Origin: Sphingobacterium sp. HMA12 | Lineage (GTDB): Bacteria > Bacteroidota > Bacteroidia > Sphingobacteriales > Sphingobacteriaceae | Length of the DNA: 64,000 nt | Direction: 5' to 3' | Assembly (NCBI RefSeq): GCF_002933815.1 | Contig: NZ_BEYR01000006.1 | Coordinates: forward strand, 62,001 to 126,000 | In this document: in pieces, positions 54,883 to 63,903 of the stretch | How the letters are laid out: the number at the start of each line of letters is the position of its first letter | How positions within the stretch are numbered: position 1 is the stretch's first letter | Notes under the pieces: model-generated | What the model saw: the letters and a program-made list of their open reading frames with translations, nothing else | Told to the model about the DNA's origin: nothing | The model's database searches: none | Translations under genes and position numbers: made by a program

Positions 54883-56073
54883 TTATTCATCAATAATAAA
54901 ATCGCCATGTGTGCTATAGGCATTCTTACGTAAAACCGGCATACCCAAAATTTTATAGAGTTCGTCCAGTTTCACCAAACTGCCATTCGTTATGTTTGAA
55001 AGCAAAACAATAACAATATTCCTTTTCAGATCCCGTACATAGATGTGACGAAAACCGTGCCACCATCCGGTATGATAGACAATATGATCATTACCATGCT
55101 CAAATGTACGCCACCCGTAACCATAGCTAAAAATACCCTTTTTTGCATCTGGATAACCCCGGTAAGCCGAATCCAACGTTGATTGTTTTAATAATCGGCC
55201 ATCGCGTAGCGCCAGATCAAAACGGTAGAGGTCACGCACCGTACTATAAATCCCTTTATCTCCCAACGGTCCATCCTGAAAATTCTGTACCACGGATCTT
55301 CTCCATATCTTATCATGACCGATCACATTGGTTGGAATCTTGTCATAGACAGCCTTTGATAAAGCGGCGGTATTGGTCATCCCAGCAACATTGAAAACAC
55401 TATCCTTCATATACGTCGCATAATCCTGTTTGGACACCTTCTCGATAATAGCCCCTAAAACCATAAAATTGGAATTATTATAGAAAAATCGTCCACCAGG
55501 GGCTCCATACCTATTTGGCTTAAACTCCGTTAGCATTTTCATGACATCCTGGTTTGTCATTCCCTTTTTACGGTCAGGCCAGTGTTCTTCCGAAAAATAA
55601 ACGTAGTTAGGTAAACCTGAACGATGCGTCAATAACATTTTTATCGTAATGCCAGGGTATGGAAAGTCCGGATAAAAATCATTGATCGTCTGGTCCAGCC
55701 GTAATTTTCCTGCTTCGACCAACTTCAAGGTCCCAACAGCCGTTAAAGGTTTAGAAACCGATGCCAATTCAAACTTATCATCAATATCCAAACTATCACG
55801 TTTTAGGTAGTTGGCCCAGCCGAATGTATTTTGATATAGGATTTTACCGTCCTTCGCCACCAGCACATTTCCATTAAATGCGGATTTTGAATGCAGATTT
55901 TTCATAAAAGCATCGATCTTGGGATCTGCATCTTGAGGATTATAAACGAGTCTTGTACTATCTACTTTTGCTTGCGCTATTGCCGCTTCTTTTTGTTTTT
56001 TCTCTTTTGAGCTACAGGCAACTGTAGATGCCAACAAAAGAGCTACCATTCCCTTTAAAAAAAATAATTTCAC
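54883..56073 (-). CDS. Serine hydrolase, class C beta-lactamase/penicillin-binding fold, lipoprotein
   Basis: A 396-residue exported enzyme. The lipobox ends STVAC (Cys20) and the start is a GTG at 56073. The SxxK nucleophile is SVSK at 105-108, the YxN motif is in FFYNNSNF near 190 and HTG is in VYHTGWWHG near 334. This gives a complete serine beta-lactamase/esterase active site. Such Bacteroidota proteins are usually esterases or peptidases rather than resistance enzymes. Substrate unknown. Confidence 0.88.
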   Translation of the reverse strand: MKLFFLKGMVALLLASTVACSSKEKKQKEAAIAQAKVDSTRLVYNPQDADPKIDAFMKNLHSKSAFNGNVLVAKDGKILYQNTFGWANYLKRDSLDIDDKFELASVSKPLTAVGTLKLVEAGKLRLDQTINDFYPDFPYPGITIKMLLTHRSGLPNYVYFSEEHWPDRKKGMTNQDVMKMLTEFKPNRYGAPGGRFFYNNSNFMVLGAIIEKVSKQDYATYMKDSVFNVAGMTNTAALSKAVYDKIPTNVIGHDKIWRRSVVQNFQDGPLGDKGIYSTVRDLYRFDLALRDGRLLKQSTLDSAYRGYPDAKKGIFSYGYGWRTFEHGNDHIVYHTGWWHGFRHIYVRDLKRNIVIVLLSNITNGSLVKLDELYKILGMPVLRKNAYSTHGDFIIDE

Positions 56074-56286
56074 GTACTGTATCTCCCGGATTTTCTATTT
56101 AATGTTATGTTTGACCCCTATGTCGAAGGCAAATCTGTGCTTCATCTTCATACGATTTATGCATCGCAGTTATCTCATGCCCATTCTCATTCTTCTATAT
56201 TCTTTTTGATTTTCAATAAAGAACCGTGTTTAAAGATAATAATGCTAAAATGAAGATTTTAGTATAAAAAAACGAATTTTTAGCAC

Positions 56287-56316
56287 AAAAAAAGCCACTT
56301 TATTCCTAAAGTGGCT
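56287..56316 (-). terminator. Terminator of the pyruvate dehydrogenase operon
   Basis: AGCCACTTTA and TAAAGTGGCT (56293-56302, 56307-56316) pair with a 4-base loop, followed on the minus strand by seven T. It lies about 25 bases after the E2 stop. The rest of the gap before the serine hydrolase is AT-rich with a short inverted repeat near 56245-56262. Confidence 0.85.
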
Positions 56317-56339
56317 AATATTCTATTGGTATCTAAAAT

Positions 56340-57968
56340 CTATGCTAACAATCGAACTGGATTTTCAACCAATGCTTTTAATGTCTGTAAGAATGCAGCA
56401 CCTGTCGCGCCATCGACCACACGGTGGTCACAGCCTAAAGTTACTTTCATTACGTTACCCGGAACTACAGCACCATTTTTCACAACCGGAACTGCCTGGA
56501 TAGCTCCTACTGAAAGAATAGCTCCATCAGGAGAGTTAATAATAGATGTAAACTCATCTATACCAAACATGCCTAGGTTGGAAACTGTGAATGTAGAACC
56601 TTCCCAATCCGCTGGTTGTAATTTCTTAGCTTTCGCTTTTTGAGCAAAATCCTTCACCTCAGCAGAGATGTGAGATAATGATTTACCATCAGCAAAACGA
56701 ACTACGGGAACTAACAAGCCGTCTTCAACAGCCATAGCAACACCGATGTTTGTATGCTCATTGAAACGGATCTTATCTCCCTGCCAAGAAGAATTCACAG
56801 CTGGGTGTTTTTTCAATGCTACTGCAACAGCTTTCACGACGATGTCATTGAAAGAAACTTTTACTGGCGCGATCTCATTAATTTGAGCGCGAGCAGCCAT
56901 GGCATTGTCCATATCGATAGACACTGTCAAATAGAAGTGTGGTGCAGTGAACAATGATTCAGCCAAACGACGAGCAATTGTCTTACGCATCTGGTTGACA
57001 GGTTTCTCTGTATAACGCTCTTCACCAACATAAGTAGGTAAAGTAATTGCTTTTGTTTCTGTAGCCGGAGCTGCTGCTGCTGTTTCAGCTGGTTTCGCGG
57101 CAGCCGGAACAAAGGACTCCACGTCTTTTTTCACGATACGACCACCATCTGCTGATCCTTTGATATCGCTCAAATTGATTCCTTTTTCCTTCGCAATCTT
57201 ACGTGCCAAAGGAGATGCTTTCACGCGGGAATCATCGTTTGATGCAGCTGCAACCGGTGCAGCAGTTGCTGCCGGAGCTGAATCAGCTTTAGGAGCTTCT
57301 GCAGTTTCCGCTTTCGCAGGAGCAGATTTTTGATTTAATAACGGTGTTATATCAGTTCCGGCAGGACCAACAATAGCAATTATATCATTAACTTTTGCGG
57401 CTTCACCAGCTTCAAGACCGACATACAACAACGTGCCATCAGCATAAGCCGTAACTTCCATTGTCGCTTTATCCGTTTCTACATCAGCGATAGCATCATC
57501 CGATTTGATCGTGTCGCCGACTTTAAAATTCCATTGTGCAATAACACCTTCTTTCATGGTATCACTCAACAACGGCATTGTGATCACGGTACATCCCAAT
57601 TCCTCAGGAGTTACGTTGCTAGCCGAAGATTCTGGACCAGAAACTTCTTCTGCTTTTTTTTCTTCTGTTTTTTCCGGTGCTTTCTCAGCTGCAGGAGCAT
57701 CTCCGCTCAACAATGATTGAAAATCTTCACCGGGCTCACCCAAAACAGCGATAACAGCATCGATAGCTACTGCTTCACCTTCTTTTGGGCCAATATATAA
57801 AAGAGTACCTTCTTGGTAAGACTCAAAGTCCATTGTAGCTTTATCTGTTTCAATTTCAGCTACTAAATCACCAGAATTTACTTTATCACCAACTTTTTTG
57901 TGCCATTTTGCGATGACCCCCTCGGTCATTGTGTCGCTCATTTTGGGCATTCTTACTACTTCAGCCAT
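56340..57968 (-). CDS. pdhC: Pyruvate dehydrogenase E2 (dihydrolipoamide acetyltransferase), two lipoyl domains
   Basis: A 542-residue acetyltransferase core of the PDH complex. Two lipoyl domains, each with the DKATM lipoylation motif, lie at about 2-80 and 125-205. Ala/Pro-rich linkers follow, then the peripheral-subunit-binding domain at about 235-275 (ASPLARKIAKEKGINL, GGRIVKKDVE). The catalytic domain from about 310 ends in CDHRVVDGATGA with the active-site His and Asp. It follows pdhA by 29 bases. E1-beta and E3 are not nearby. Confidence 0.95.
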   Translation of the reverse strand: MAEVVRMPKMSDTMTEGVIAKWHKKVGDKVNSGDLVAEIETDKATMDFESYQEGTLLYIGPKEGEAVAIDAVIAVLGEPGEDFQSLLSGDAPAAEKAPEKTEEKKAEEVSGPESSASNVTPEELGCTVITMPLLSDTMKEGVIAQWNFKVGDTIKSDDAIADVETDKATMEVTAYADGTLLYVGLEAGEAAKVNDIIAIVGPAGTDITPLLNQKSAPAKAETAEAPKADSAPAATAAPVAAASNDDSRVKASPLARKIAKEKGINLSDIKGSADGGRIVKKDVESFVPAAAKPAETAAAAPATETKAITLPTYVGEERYTEKPVNQMRKTIARRLAESLFTAPHFYLTVSIDMDNAMAARAQINEIAPVKVSFNDIVVKAVAVALKKHPAVNSSWQGDKIRFNEHTNIGVAMAVEDGLLVPVVRFADGKSLSHISAEVKDFAQKAKAKKLQPADWEGSTFTVSNLGMFGIDEFTSIINSPDGAILSVGAIQAVPVVKNGAVVPGNVMKVTLGCDHRVVDGATGAAFLQTLKALVENPVRLLA

Positions 57969-57997
57969 TCTGTATTATATTATCAAGTTAAAGAGTA

Positions 57998-58993
57998 TTA
58001 ATCTAAAATAAATGGATAGTCTTGTTGTACATATACATCTTTGTACAATTCGTCAGCATCTGGGTATGGAGATTCCTCCGCAAATTTTACTGACTCTTCG
58101 ACTACTTTTTTCACGTCAGCTTCAACCTCCGCAAACCAAGCATCATCGGCGTATTTGTTTTCCAAAATAGCATGTTTAGTAGCCAATAATGGATCGCGAT
58201 CTTTATACGCTTCCAATTCCTCTTTCGTACGATATTTCGCAGGGTCAGACATAGAGTGTCCTTTGTAGCGGTAAGTACGGATTTCTAAGAATGTAGGTCC
58301 TTCGCCAGCACGGGCACGTTGAACAGCTTCGTCCATTGCGTTGTGTACGGCAACAACATCCATTCCATCTACCGGAGCCGAAGGCATATCAAAACCTAGT
58401 CCCATTTTGTAAATGTCCTGCATGTTTGTGGTACGTTGTACAGAAGTACCCATTGCATAACCGTTGTTTTCACAAACGAAGATAACAGGGAGTTTCCATA
58501 GCATCGCCATGTTTAGTGTTTCGTTGAATGCACCTTGACGTACAGCTCCGTCGCCCATATAACAGATGTTTACATTATCTGTACCAAGATATTTCTCAGC
58601 AAATGCGATACCAGCACCTAAAGGAATCTGACCACCAACAATACCATGGCCACCCATGAATTTATGTTCTTTAGAAAAGAAGTGCATAGAGCCTCCTTTA
58701 CCTTTTGAACAACCAGTGATCTTTCCATATAATTCAGCCATACAAGCATTTGCAGAAACGCCTTTAGCCAAAGCGTGGGCGTGATCACGATAAGCAGTGA
58801 TTAAAGAATCCTCAGGTTTAATTACCGACATCGTTCCAGCGACTACTGCCTCTTGTCCTATGTACAAGTGACAGAAACCACGAATCTTTTGCTGTCCGTA
58901 AAGTTGACCTGCTTTTTCTTCAAACTTACGCATAAGTAACATCGACTTATACCACTCCAAATATGTCTCTTTTGTTATAGGTGTTGAACTCAT
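57998..58993 (-). CDS. pdhA: Pyruvate dehydrogenase E1 alpha subunit
   Basis: A 331-residue thiamine-diphosphate enzyme subunit that decarboxylates pyruvate and acylates E2. The TPP motif GDGAVRQGAFNETLNMA to NN is near 160-190, the phosphorylation-loop-like YRYKGHSMSDPAKYRTKEE near 255 and AYRDHAHALAKG near 75. The E1-beta partner is not encoded next to it. A TAGATTTG -7-like element lies at 59028-59035 on the minus strand. Confidence 0.95.
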   Translation of the reverse strand: MSSTPITKETYLEWYKSMLLMRKFEEKAGQLYGQQKIRGFCHLYIGQEAVVAGTMSVIKPEDSLITAYRDHAHALAKGVSANACMAELYGKITGCSKGKGGSMHFFSKEHKFMGGHGIVGGQIPLGAGIAFAEKYLGTDNVNICYMGDGAVRQGAFNETLNMAMLWKLPVIFVCENNGYAMGTSVQRTTNMQDIYKMGLGFDMPSAPVDGMDVVAVHNAMDEAVQRARAGEGPTFLEIRTYRYKGHSMSDPAKYRTKEELEAYKDRDPLLATKHAILENKYADDAWFAEVEADVKKVVEESVKFAEESPYPDADELYKDVYVQQDYPFILD

Positions 58994-59027
58994 TTCAAAG
59001 TTTTGATTTTCTTACAATTCTAGACTA

Positions 59028-59035
59028 CAAATCTA
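59028..59035 (-). promoter_or_regulatory. Possible -7 element of the pdhA promoter
   Basis: TAGATTTG on the minus strand, about 35 bases before the pdhA ATG. The nearest TTG is 25 bases upstream, longer than usual, so support is weak. Confidence 0.35.
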
Positions 59036-59179
59036 ATAATTTTGGATGAATTTTCTTGGTCAAAAATCAATTTTATTTACACTTTAAGACACTTCTAAGA
59101 CATTTGATTTAAAGTATATAGCATTTTTTAACAAATAAATGAACGGCACAATCAAATAAATCAAAAACTTATGAAAATA

Positions 59180-59212
59180 AAAAAGCCAAAGGACTTAATA
59201 ATCATTTGGCTT
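59180..59212 (-). terminator. Terminator after hisS
   Basis: AAGCCAAA and TTTGGCTT (59183-59190, 59205-59212) pair with a 14-base loop, and the minus-strand read continues into a T run. It lies about 25 bases after the hisS stop. Confidence 0.7.
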
Positions 59213-59236
59213 AATCTATTTTATACAAATTGTTTG

Positions 59237-60619
59237 CTAGCGAAGTTTTTGGATAAGCTCATTTTCGGTAACCTTCACCTGTTCTCCGCTCTCCATGTCC
59301 TTGAGCGATAACTGACCAGAAGAAACTTCTTCTTCTCCGACCAATAATACATAAGGAATCCCTTTTCCATCAGCATAGCCCATTTGTTTTTTTAGCTTCA
59401 CTGGTGCAGCATACAATTCAACAGCAATATTTTCTTTGCGGAGTTTATTGAGCAAACCCAGTGTATAGGTTTCAAGCTGTTTGTCAAAATTGATAATCAA
59501 TAGTTTGGTAGAATCCGCTTTGTTTGCCGGAAATAAATTCAGTTCTTCCAGGACATCATAGATACGGTCAGCTCCAAACGAAACGCCAACACCGGTTAGG
59601 TCCTTCAGACCGAACATCCCGGTAAGATCATCGTAGCGCCCGCCACCACCGATACTGCCCATGGCAACTTCATTTGTCTTCACCTCAAAGATACAGCCTG
59701 TATAATAATTCAAGCCTCTCGCCAATGTGATATCTAGATCGACGATACGGCTCAACAGCGCGGTATCCCCACTCAACTTGGCAATATAATCGAAAACCTC
59801 TTCAATTTCAGCAATACCTTTTAAACCCACCGAAGAATTGGCCAAGATAGATTTTAAAGCGGCAAGTTTTTCCTCATTTGAACCTTCCAATAAGACAATT
59901 GGTTTCAACAGATCCAGATCTTCTTCACTAAACCCTCTTTCCAGCAGCTCCTTATTGACCCCGTTTAATCCGATTTTATCCAATTTGTCAATGGCGACAG
60001 TCATATCGACAATAAGCTCCGGCTTTCCGATAATTTCGGCGATACCAGAAAGTATCTTCCGGTTGTTGATTTTAATATTAAAATCCTTCAGTCCGAAGCG
60101 CTCGAATGCCTCTTGATAAATCAGGATAAACTCTGCCTCATTCAGCAAGCTTTCTGAGCCCACCACATCCACATCACATTGGTAAAATTCACGGTAACGG
60201 CCTCTCTGCGGACGGTCTGCACGCCAGACCGGTTGAACCTGAAAACGCTTAAATGGTAAGGAGATATCGTTCTGGTGCATCACAACGTAACGTGCAAAAG
60301 GCACAGTCAGATCATATCTTAGCGCTTTTTCGGATATATGGGGAATTAATTTGTTCGAATTTTTATCCTGCAATAGGCTATCTGGCGCTTTTGCCAAATA
60401 ATCTCCGGAATTAAGGATCTTAAAGATCAATTTATCACCTTCATCACCGTATTTACCTGTTAAGGTTGTCAAATTCTCAAATGAAGGCGTCTGTATTTCA
60501 TTGTAACCATATTTTTTAAACACAGCTTTCAATGTGTCAAAAATATAATTACGTTTGATCATTTCGGAAGGCGAAAAATCACGGGTTCCTTTCGCCAAAG
60601 AAGGTTTTACTGTTGCCAT
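59237..60619 (-). CDS. hisS: Histidyl-tRNA synthetase
   Basis: A 460-residue class II synthetase starting at the ATG at 60619; a TTG 9 bases upstream also opens the frame. Motif 1 region GTRDFSPSEM is near 11, motif 2 QVQPVWRADRPQRGRYREFY near 130, the His-specific LARGLNYYTG near 300 and motif 3 in GVSFGADRIYD. The C-terminal anticodon-binding domain is at about 365-458. It lies 24 bases after the end of rnc in the same direction and may also have its own promoter. Confidence 0.95.
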   Translation of the reverse strand: MATVKPSLAKGTRDFSPSEMIKRNYIFDTLKAVFKKYGYNEIQTPSFENLTTLTGKYGDEGDKLIFKILNSGDYLAKAPDSLLQDKNSNKLIPHISEKALRYDLTVPFARYVVMHQNDISLPFKRFQVQPVWRADRPQRGRYREFYQCDVDVVGSESLLNEAEFILIYQEAFERFGLKDFNIKINNRKILSGIAEIIGKPELIVDMTVAIDKLDKIGLNGVNKELLERGFSEEDLDLLKPIVLLEGSNEEKLAALKSILANSSVGLKGIAEIEEVFDYIAKLSGDTALLSRIVDLDITLARGLNYYTGCIFEVKTNEVAMGSIGGGGRYDDLTGMFGLKDLTGVGVSFGADRIYDVLEELNLFPANKADSTKLLIINFDKQLETYTLGLLNKLRKENIAVELYAAPVKLKKQMGYADGKGIPYVLLVGEEEVSSGQLSLKDMESGEQVKVTENELIQKLR

Positions 60620-60625
60620 ATACGG

Positions 60626-60633
60626 CAAAGTTA
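60626..60633 (-). promoter_or_regulatory. Possible -7 element immediately before hisS
   Basis: TAACTTTG on the minus strand matches TAnnTTTG exactly and ends 7 bases before the ATG at 60619. If used, the transcript would have almost no leader. No good -33 TTG is seen. Confidence 0.35.
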
Positions 60634-60643
60634 ATAAATTCCT

Positions 60644-61384
60644 TTAATCTACTTCCAGAATCTTGAGGAATTCACAGGCTTTTTCTGCAGCTAACTTTTC
60701 AGCGGATTTTTTATTGAAATCACGGCCCAGGCCACATACCACCCCATCTACAACAGCCTCCACACTGAACATCTTCGAAGATTCACCTTCTGGATTATCC
60801 GTTTGTTGAAATAGGATTTCTTTTCCGGTATGCTGACACCATTCGATCAACCGACTTTTGAAATTAGTCTCGGTCTGCTCCAGTAACTGGATATCAACAT
60901 GGGGTTTAATAATACGGTTTAGGAGAAAGCTTTTTGTAAATACGTAGCCTTTATCCAGATACACGGCACCGATCAGCGCTTCAAATGCATCCCCCAACAA
61001 CGACCCCTGTTTATTCGGAAAGCTGATCATTCGAGCGTCGAACTGTATCATTTCGTTGAATCCTAATTTTCTGGAAAGCTGGTTCAGGTTTGCGCGGCTC
61101 ACTATTTTGGAACGCATCTCGGTGAGGAAGCCTTCGTCTTTATATGGATATTTCTTGAACAGCAGTTCGGCAACGACAGATCCTAAAACAGCATCACCCA
61201 AGAATTCTAGGCGCTCGTTACTGTTCTTAGCCCCTTCTTTGATCGTTACTGCAACAGACTTATGTCTAAATGCCATCTTGTACAAATGCACATTCCCGGG
61301 AATAAAACCAAGTAGGTTTTTTAGTTTCCTAACATATTCCCGATCCGGCGAAATATATAACTTGTATATCCTTGAAAAAGGCAT
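60644..61384 (-). CDS. rnc: Ribonuclease III
   Basis: A 246-residue double-strand RNA endonuclease. The catalytic domain has ERLEFLGDAVLGSVVAELLF near 58 and GDAFEALIGAVYLDKG near 130, with the metal-binding Glu/Asp residues. The C-terminal dsRNA-binding domain is at about 170-244 (FKSRLIEWCQHTGKEI and NKKSAEKLAAEKAC). It follows fabF in the common acpP-fabF-rnc order, with an 84-base gap. Confidence 0.95.
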   Translation of the reverse strand: MPFSRIYKLYISPDREYVRKLKNLLGFIPGNVHLYKMAFRHKSVAVTIKEGAKNSNERLEFLGDAVLGSVVAELLFKKYPYKDEGFLTEMRSKIVSRANLNQLSRKLGFNEMIQFDARMISFPNKQGSLLGDAFEALIGAVYLDKGYVFTKSFLLNRIIKPHVDIQLLEQTETNFKSRLIEWCQHTGKEILFQQTDNPEGESSKMFSVEAVVDGVVCGLGRDFNKKSAEKLAAEKACEFLKILEVD

Positions 61385-61468
61385 CTCATCTAAAAATAAG
61401 GCGACAAGTTCTAATTAAAGAACCTGTCGCTAGCTCATATTACCAAACCATGTTTGAAGGATCAAACA

Positions 61469-62722
61469 TTAAGCTTTATATTTTTTTACAATCACGGTAG
61501 CATTGTGGCCACCGAACCCAAAGGTGTTACTCAACGCTGCATTAACAATACGTTTTTGCGCTTTGTTGAATGTAAAATTCAGTTTATTATCAATTTCCGG
61601 ATCATCTGTGAAGTGATTGATTGTCGGTGGGACAATGTCATTTTGCACAGCTAAGATCGAAGCGATTGTTTCTATCGCCCCAGCAGCACCCAAAAGGTGA
61701 CCAGTCATTGATTTTGTTGAACTGATATTCAATTTATATGCGTGTTCGCCAAACAGGTCAACAATAGCCTTCGTTTCACTGATATCACCGACCGGTGTAG
61801 AAGTTCCATGGACATTGATATAATCAATATCTGAAAAATCCATCTCTGCATCGTTGACAGCCATCGTCATTGCCAATTTAGCACCCAATCCTTCAGGATG
61901 TGAGGCTGTGATATGATGTGCATCAGCACTCATGCCACCACCGGCAATCTCTGCATAGATTTTTGCACCACGTGCTAAGGCGTGCTCTAAACTTTCTAAG
62001 ATCAAGGCACCCGAACCTTCACCCGAAACAAAACCATCTCGGTCTTTATCAAAAGGCCGGGAAGCAGTTTTGGGATCATCATTTCTTGTTGACAAAGCAT
62101 GCATAGCGTTGAATCCACCGATCCCAGCTTCATTGACCGTCGCTTCTGATCCACCAGTAACAATCACATCTGCTTTTCCCATACGAATATAGTTAAAAGC
62201 ATCAATCATTGCATTGGTAGCAGAGGCACAGGCCGATACTGCCGAAAAGTTGGGACCGCGAAGGCCATGACGCATTGAAATATGTCCTGGAGCAATATCA
62301 ACGAGCATCTTAGGAATAAAGAAAGGATTGAAACGTGGTGTCCCATCCCCTTTTGCAAAGTTGGCAACTTCTTCTGTAAAAGTTGTCAGCCCTCCTATTC
62401 CTGAGCCCCAGATTACCCCGATACGATTTGTATCTAATTTTTCAAAATCTAAGCCAGCATCTTTAATTGCCTCATCAGTAGACGCAATTGCATACTGTAC
62501 AAAAGGATCGACTTTACGAGCTTCCTTACGATCCATAAAATCATGTGGATCAAACCCCTTTACCTCACACGCAAACTGAGTTTTGAATTTTGACGCATCA
62601 AAATGCGTAATAGGAGCAGCTCCGCTTACACCATTTATTAATGCCTCCCAGTATTCTGAGACGGTATTACCAATTGGTGTAAGGGCGCCTAATCCTGTTA
62701 CTACTACTCTTTTAAGCTCCAT
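61469..62722 (-). CDS. fabF: 3-oxoacyl-ACP synthase II
   Basis: A 417-residue condensing enzyme of fatty-acid elongation. The catalytic Cys is in SAVSACASA near 163, the first His in VHGTSTPVGD near 306 and the second His in STKSMTGHLLGAAG near 342. The N-terminal VVVTGLGALTPIG is typical. It follows acpP by 27 bases and is probably made from the same message. Confidence 0.96.
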   Translation of the reverse strand: MELKRVVVTGLGALTPIGNTVSEYWEALINGVSGAAPITHFDASKFKTQFACEVKGFDPHDFMDRKEARKVDPFVQYAIASTDEAIKDAGLDFEKLDTNRIGVIWGSGIGGLTTFTEEVANFAKGDGTPRFNPFFIPKMLVDIAPGHISMRHGLRGPNFSAVSACASATNAMIDAFNYIRMGKADVIVTGGSEATVNEAGIGGFNAMHALSTRNDDPKTASRPFDKDRDGFVSGEGSGALILESLEHALARGAKIYAEIAGGGMSADAHHITASHPEGLGAKLAMTMAVNDAEMDFSDIDYINVHGTSTPVGDISETKAIVDLFGEHAYKLNISSTKSMTGHLLGAAGAIETIASILAVQNDIVPPTINHFTDDPEIDNKLNFTFNKAQKRIVNAALSNTFGFGGHNATVIVKKYKA

Positions 62723-62749
62723 TTATTACGATTAGCCTAATTAAATTAG

Positions 62750-62986
62750 TTAGTTAACGTTTTTTTCTAAATAAGCGATTGCTTGACCAACAGTACCGAT
62801 AGTCTCTGCTTGATCATCAGGAATAGCAACGTTGAATTCTTTTTCAAACTCCATGATCAACTCAACAGTGTCAAGTGAATCAGCACCTAAATCATTAGTG
62901 AATGAAGCTTCTGGTGTTACTTCGTTTTCGTCTACACCTAATTTTTCAACGATAATTGCTTTTACTCTTGAAGCGATATCTGACAT
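62750..62986 (-). CDS. acpP: Acyl carrier protein
   Basis: A 78-residue carrier with the phosphopantetheine Ser in LGADSLDTVELIM near 38. I use the ATG at 62986 (MSDIASRVK); the open frame extends another 21 codons but the shorter form has the normal length. It is the first gene of the acpP-fabF-rnc series. Confidence 0.97.
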   Translation of the reverse strand: MSDIASRVKAIIVEKLGVDENEVTPEASFTNDLGADSLDTVELIMEFEKEFNVAIPDDQAETIGTVGQAIAYLEKNVN

Positions 62987-63273
62987 GATTTTATAGTTTA
63001 ATTGTTTAATAAATCTGTGCAAAGAAAAATAAATTTCATCAAAATTCAAACCTAAATTGATATTTAGATGAAAGTCACCATGTTAGGCGACCGAACTTAT
63101 TCGCGTCTTATACTAGCTAACCCACTCTATATTAACTTAGTTCAAGTATAACAAAAAATATTTTGTATTCCAAACGCTCAGCTAATTAACTCAAATTTTA
63201 CACAAAAAGTATATTCCCACCTTAAAATTATTAGTACCTTCGTTAGCATAAGAACATATATTGTAGAAAAAAA
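62987..63273. other. Divergent intergenic region between acpP and the IPExxxVDY-family gene
   Basis: AT-rich, 287 bases, with the acpP promoter candidate at one end and a TACCTTCG element near 63234-63241 at the other that could be a -7 for the plus-strand gene. No gene or RNA is recognised. Confidence 0.5.
63020..63050 (-). promoter_or_regulatory. Candidate promoter for acpP
   Basis: On the minus strand TTTG (63050-63047) is followed after 19 bases by TTTCTTTG (63027-63020), one base off the TAnnTTTG consensus, about 35 bases before the acpP ATG. Confidence 0.45.
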
Positions 63274-63768
63274 GTGGTCAATAAGTTAGTAGCAAGGTTA
63301 GACATGGACATGGATGAAGAGTTAGATTTCACCCTACTGGCCATTACCTGCCCGCTGAAAGATTACCGTCTCTGCCACTTTATCAACAAAGTAACAAATC
63401 TGGATTTTTCCAGAGGCAAAGAGAGCAAATATGATCATGATGGCCGTCCAAAAAATAAATCCGAAGAAGAGCTTGAATATCATATCATCTTTGATGCAAA
63501 GAAAAAAATAAGCTACCACTTCACCGCTTTTCATTACCTCAGCCCCGATTCAGACACAGAATATTTTCTTATCAACAATAAAAGTATTGAGGGAACCTTT
63601 TTAATTCCCGAAAACCCCCATTTTGATTTCTTCGTCATCATCAAAAATTACATCTGTGAAGACGATGTTGAACATATAATCAAAAGGATCAGCAAATTAC
63701 CGGAGGTGGTTATTGCAAAAGAAATATCACCAAAAATATTGAAATCTAAAGAAAATCTCATATTTTAG
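63274..63768 (+). CDS. IPExxxVDY-family protein
   Basis: A 164-residue protein of unknown function; this small Bacteroidota family is typically found between acpP and pyruvate kinase, as here. ELDFTLLAITCPLKDYRLCHF near 15 and LIPENPHFDFFVIIKNY near 110 match its pattern, though the signature VDY reads FDF. The start is probably the GTG at 63274, since family members have residues before the ELDFTL motif; an ATG at 63304 is the alternative. No signal or membrane segment is visible. Confidence 0.8.
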   Translation: MVNKLVARLDMDMDEELDFTLLAITCPLKDYRLCHFINKVTNLDFSRGKESKYDHDGRPKNKSEEELEYHIIFDAKKKISYHFTAFHYLSPDSDTEYFLINNKSIEGTFLIPENPHFDFFVIIKNYICEDDVEHIIKRISKLPEVVIAKEISPKILKSKENLIF

Positions 63769-63903
63769 CAGACTGTAGGTTAGTGTAGCAAATACACCTA
63801 ACTGTAAATCTAAATTAATTCGATTTAGTTTTGACAAAAAGACAACAATACAGCCTGCTGTTTGTTGTCATAAATGAAGAACATTAAAAATACAAAATAA
63901 CAG

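Noticed and set aside
54883..56073. The serine hydrolase as an antibiotic-resistance beta-lactamase
   Set aside because: The SxxK/YxN/HTG fold alone does not show it, and the lipoprotein form matches common Bacteroidota esterase-like proteins.
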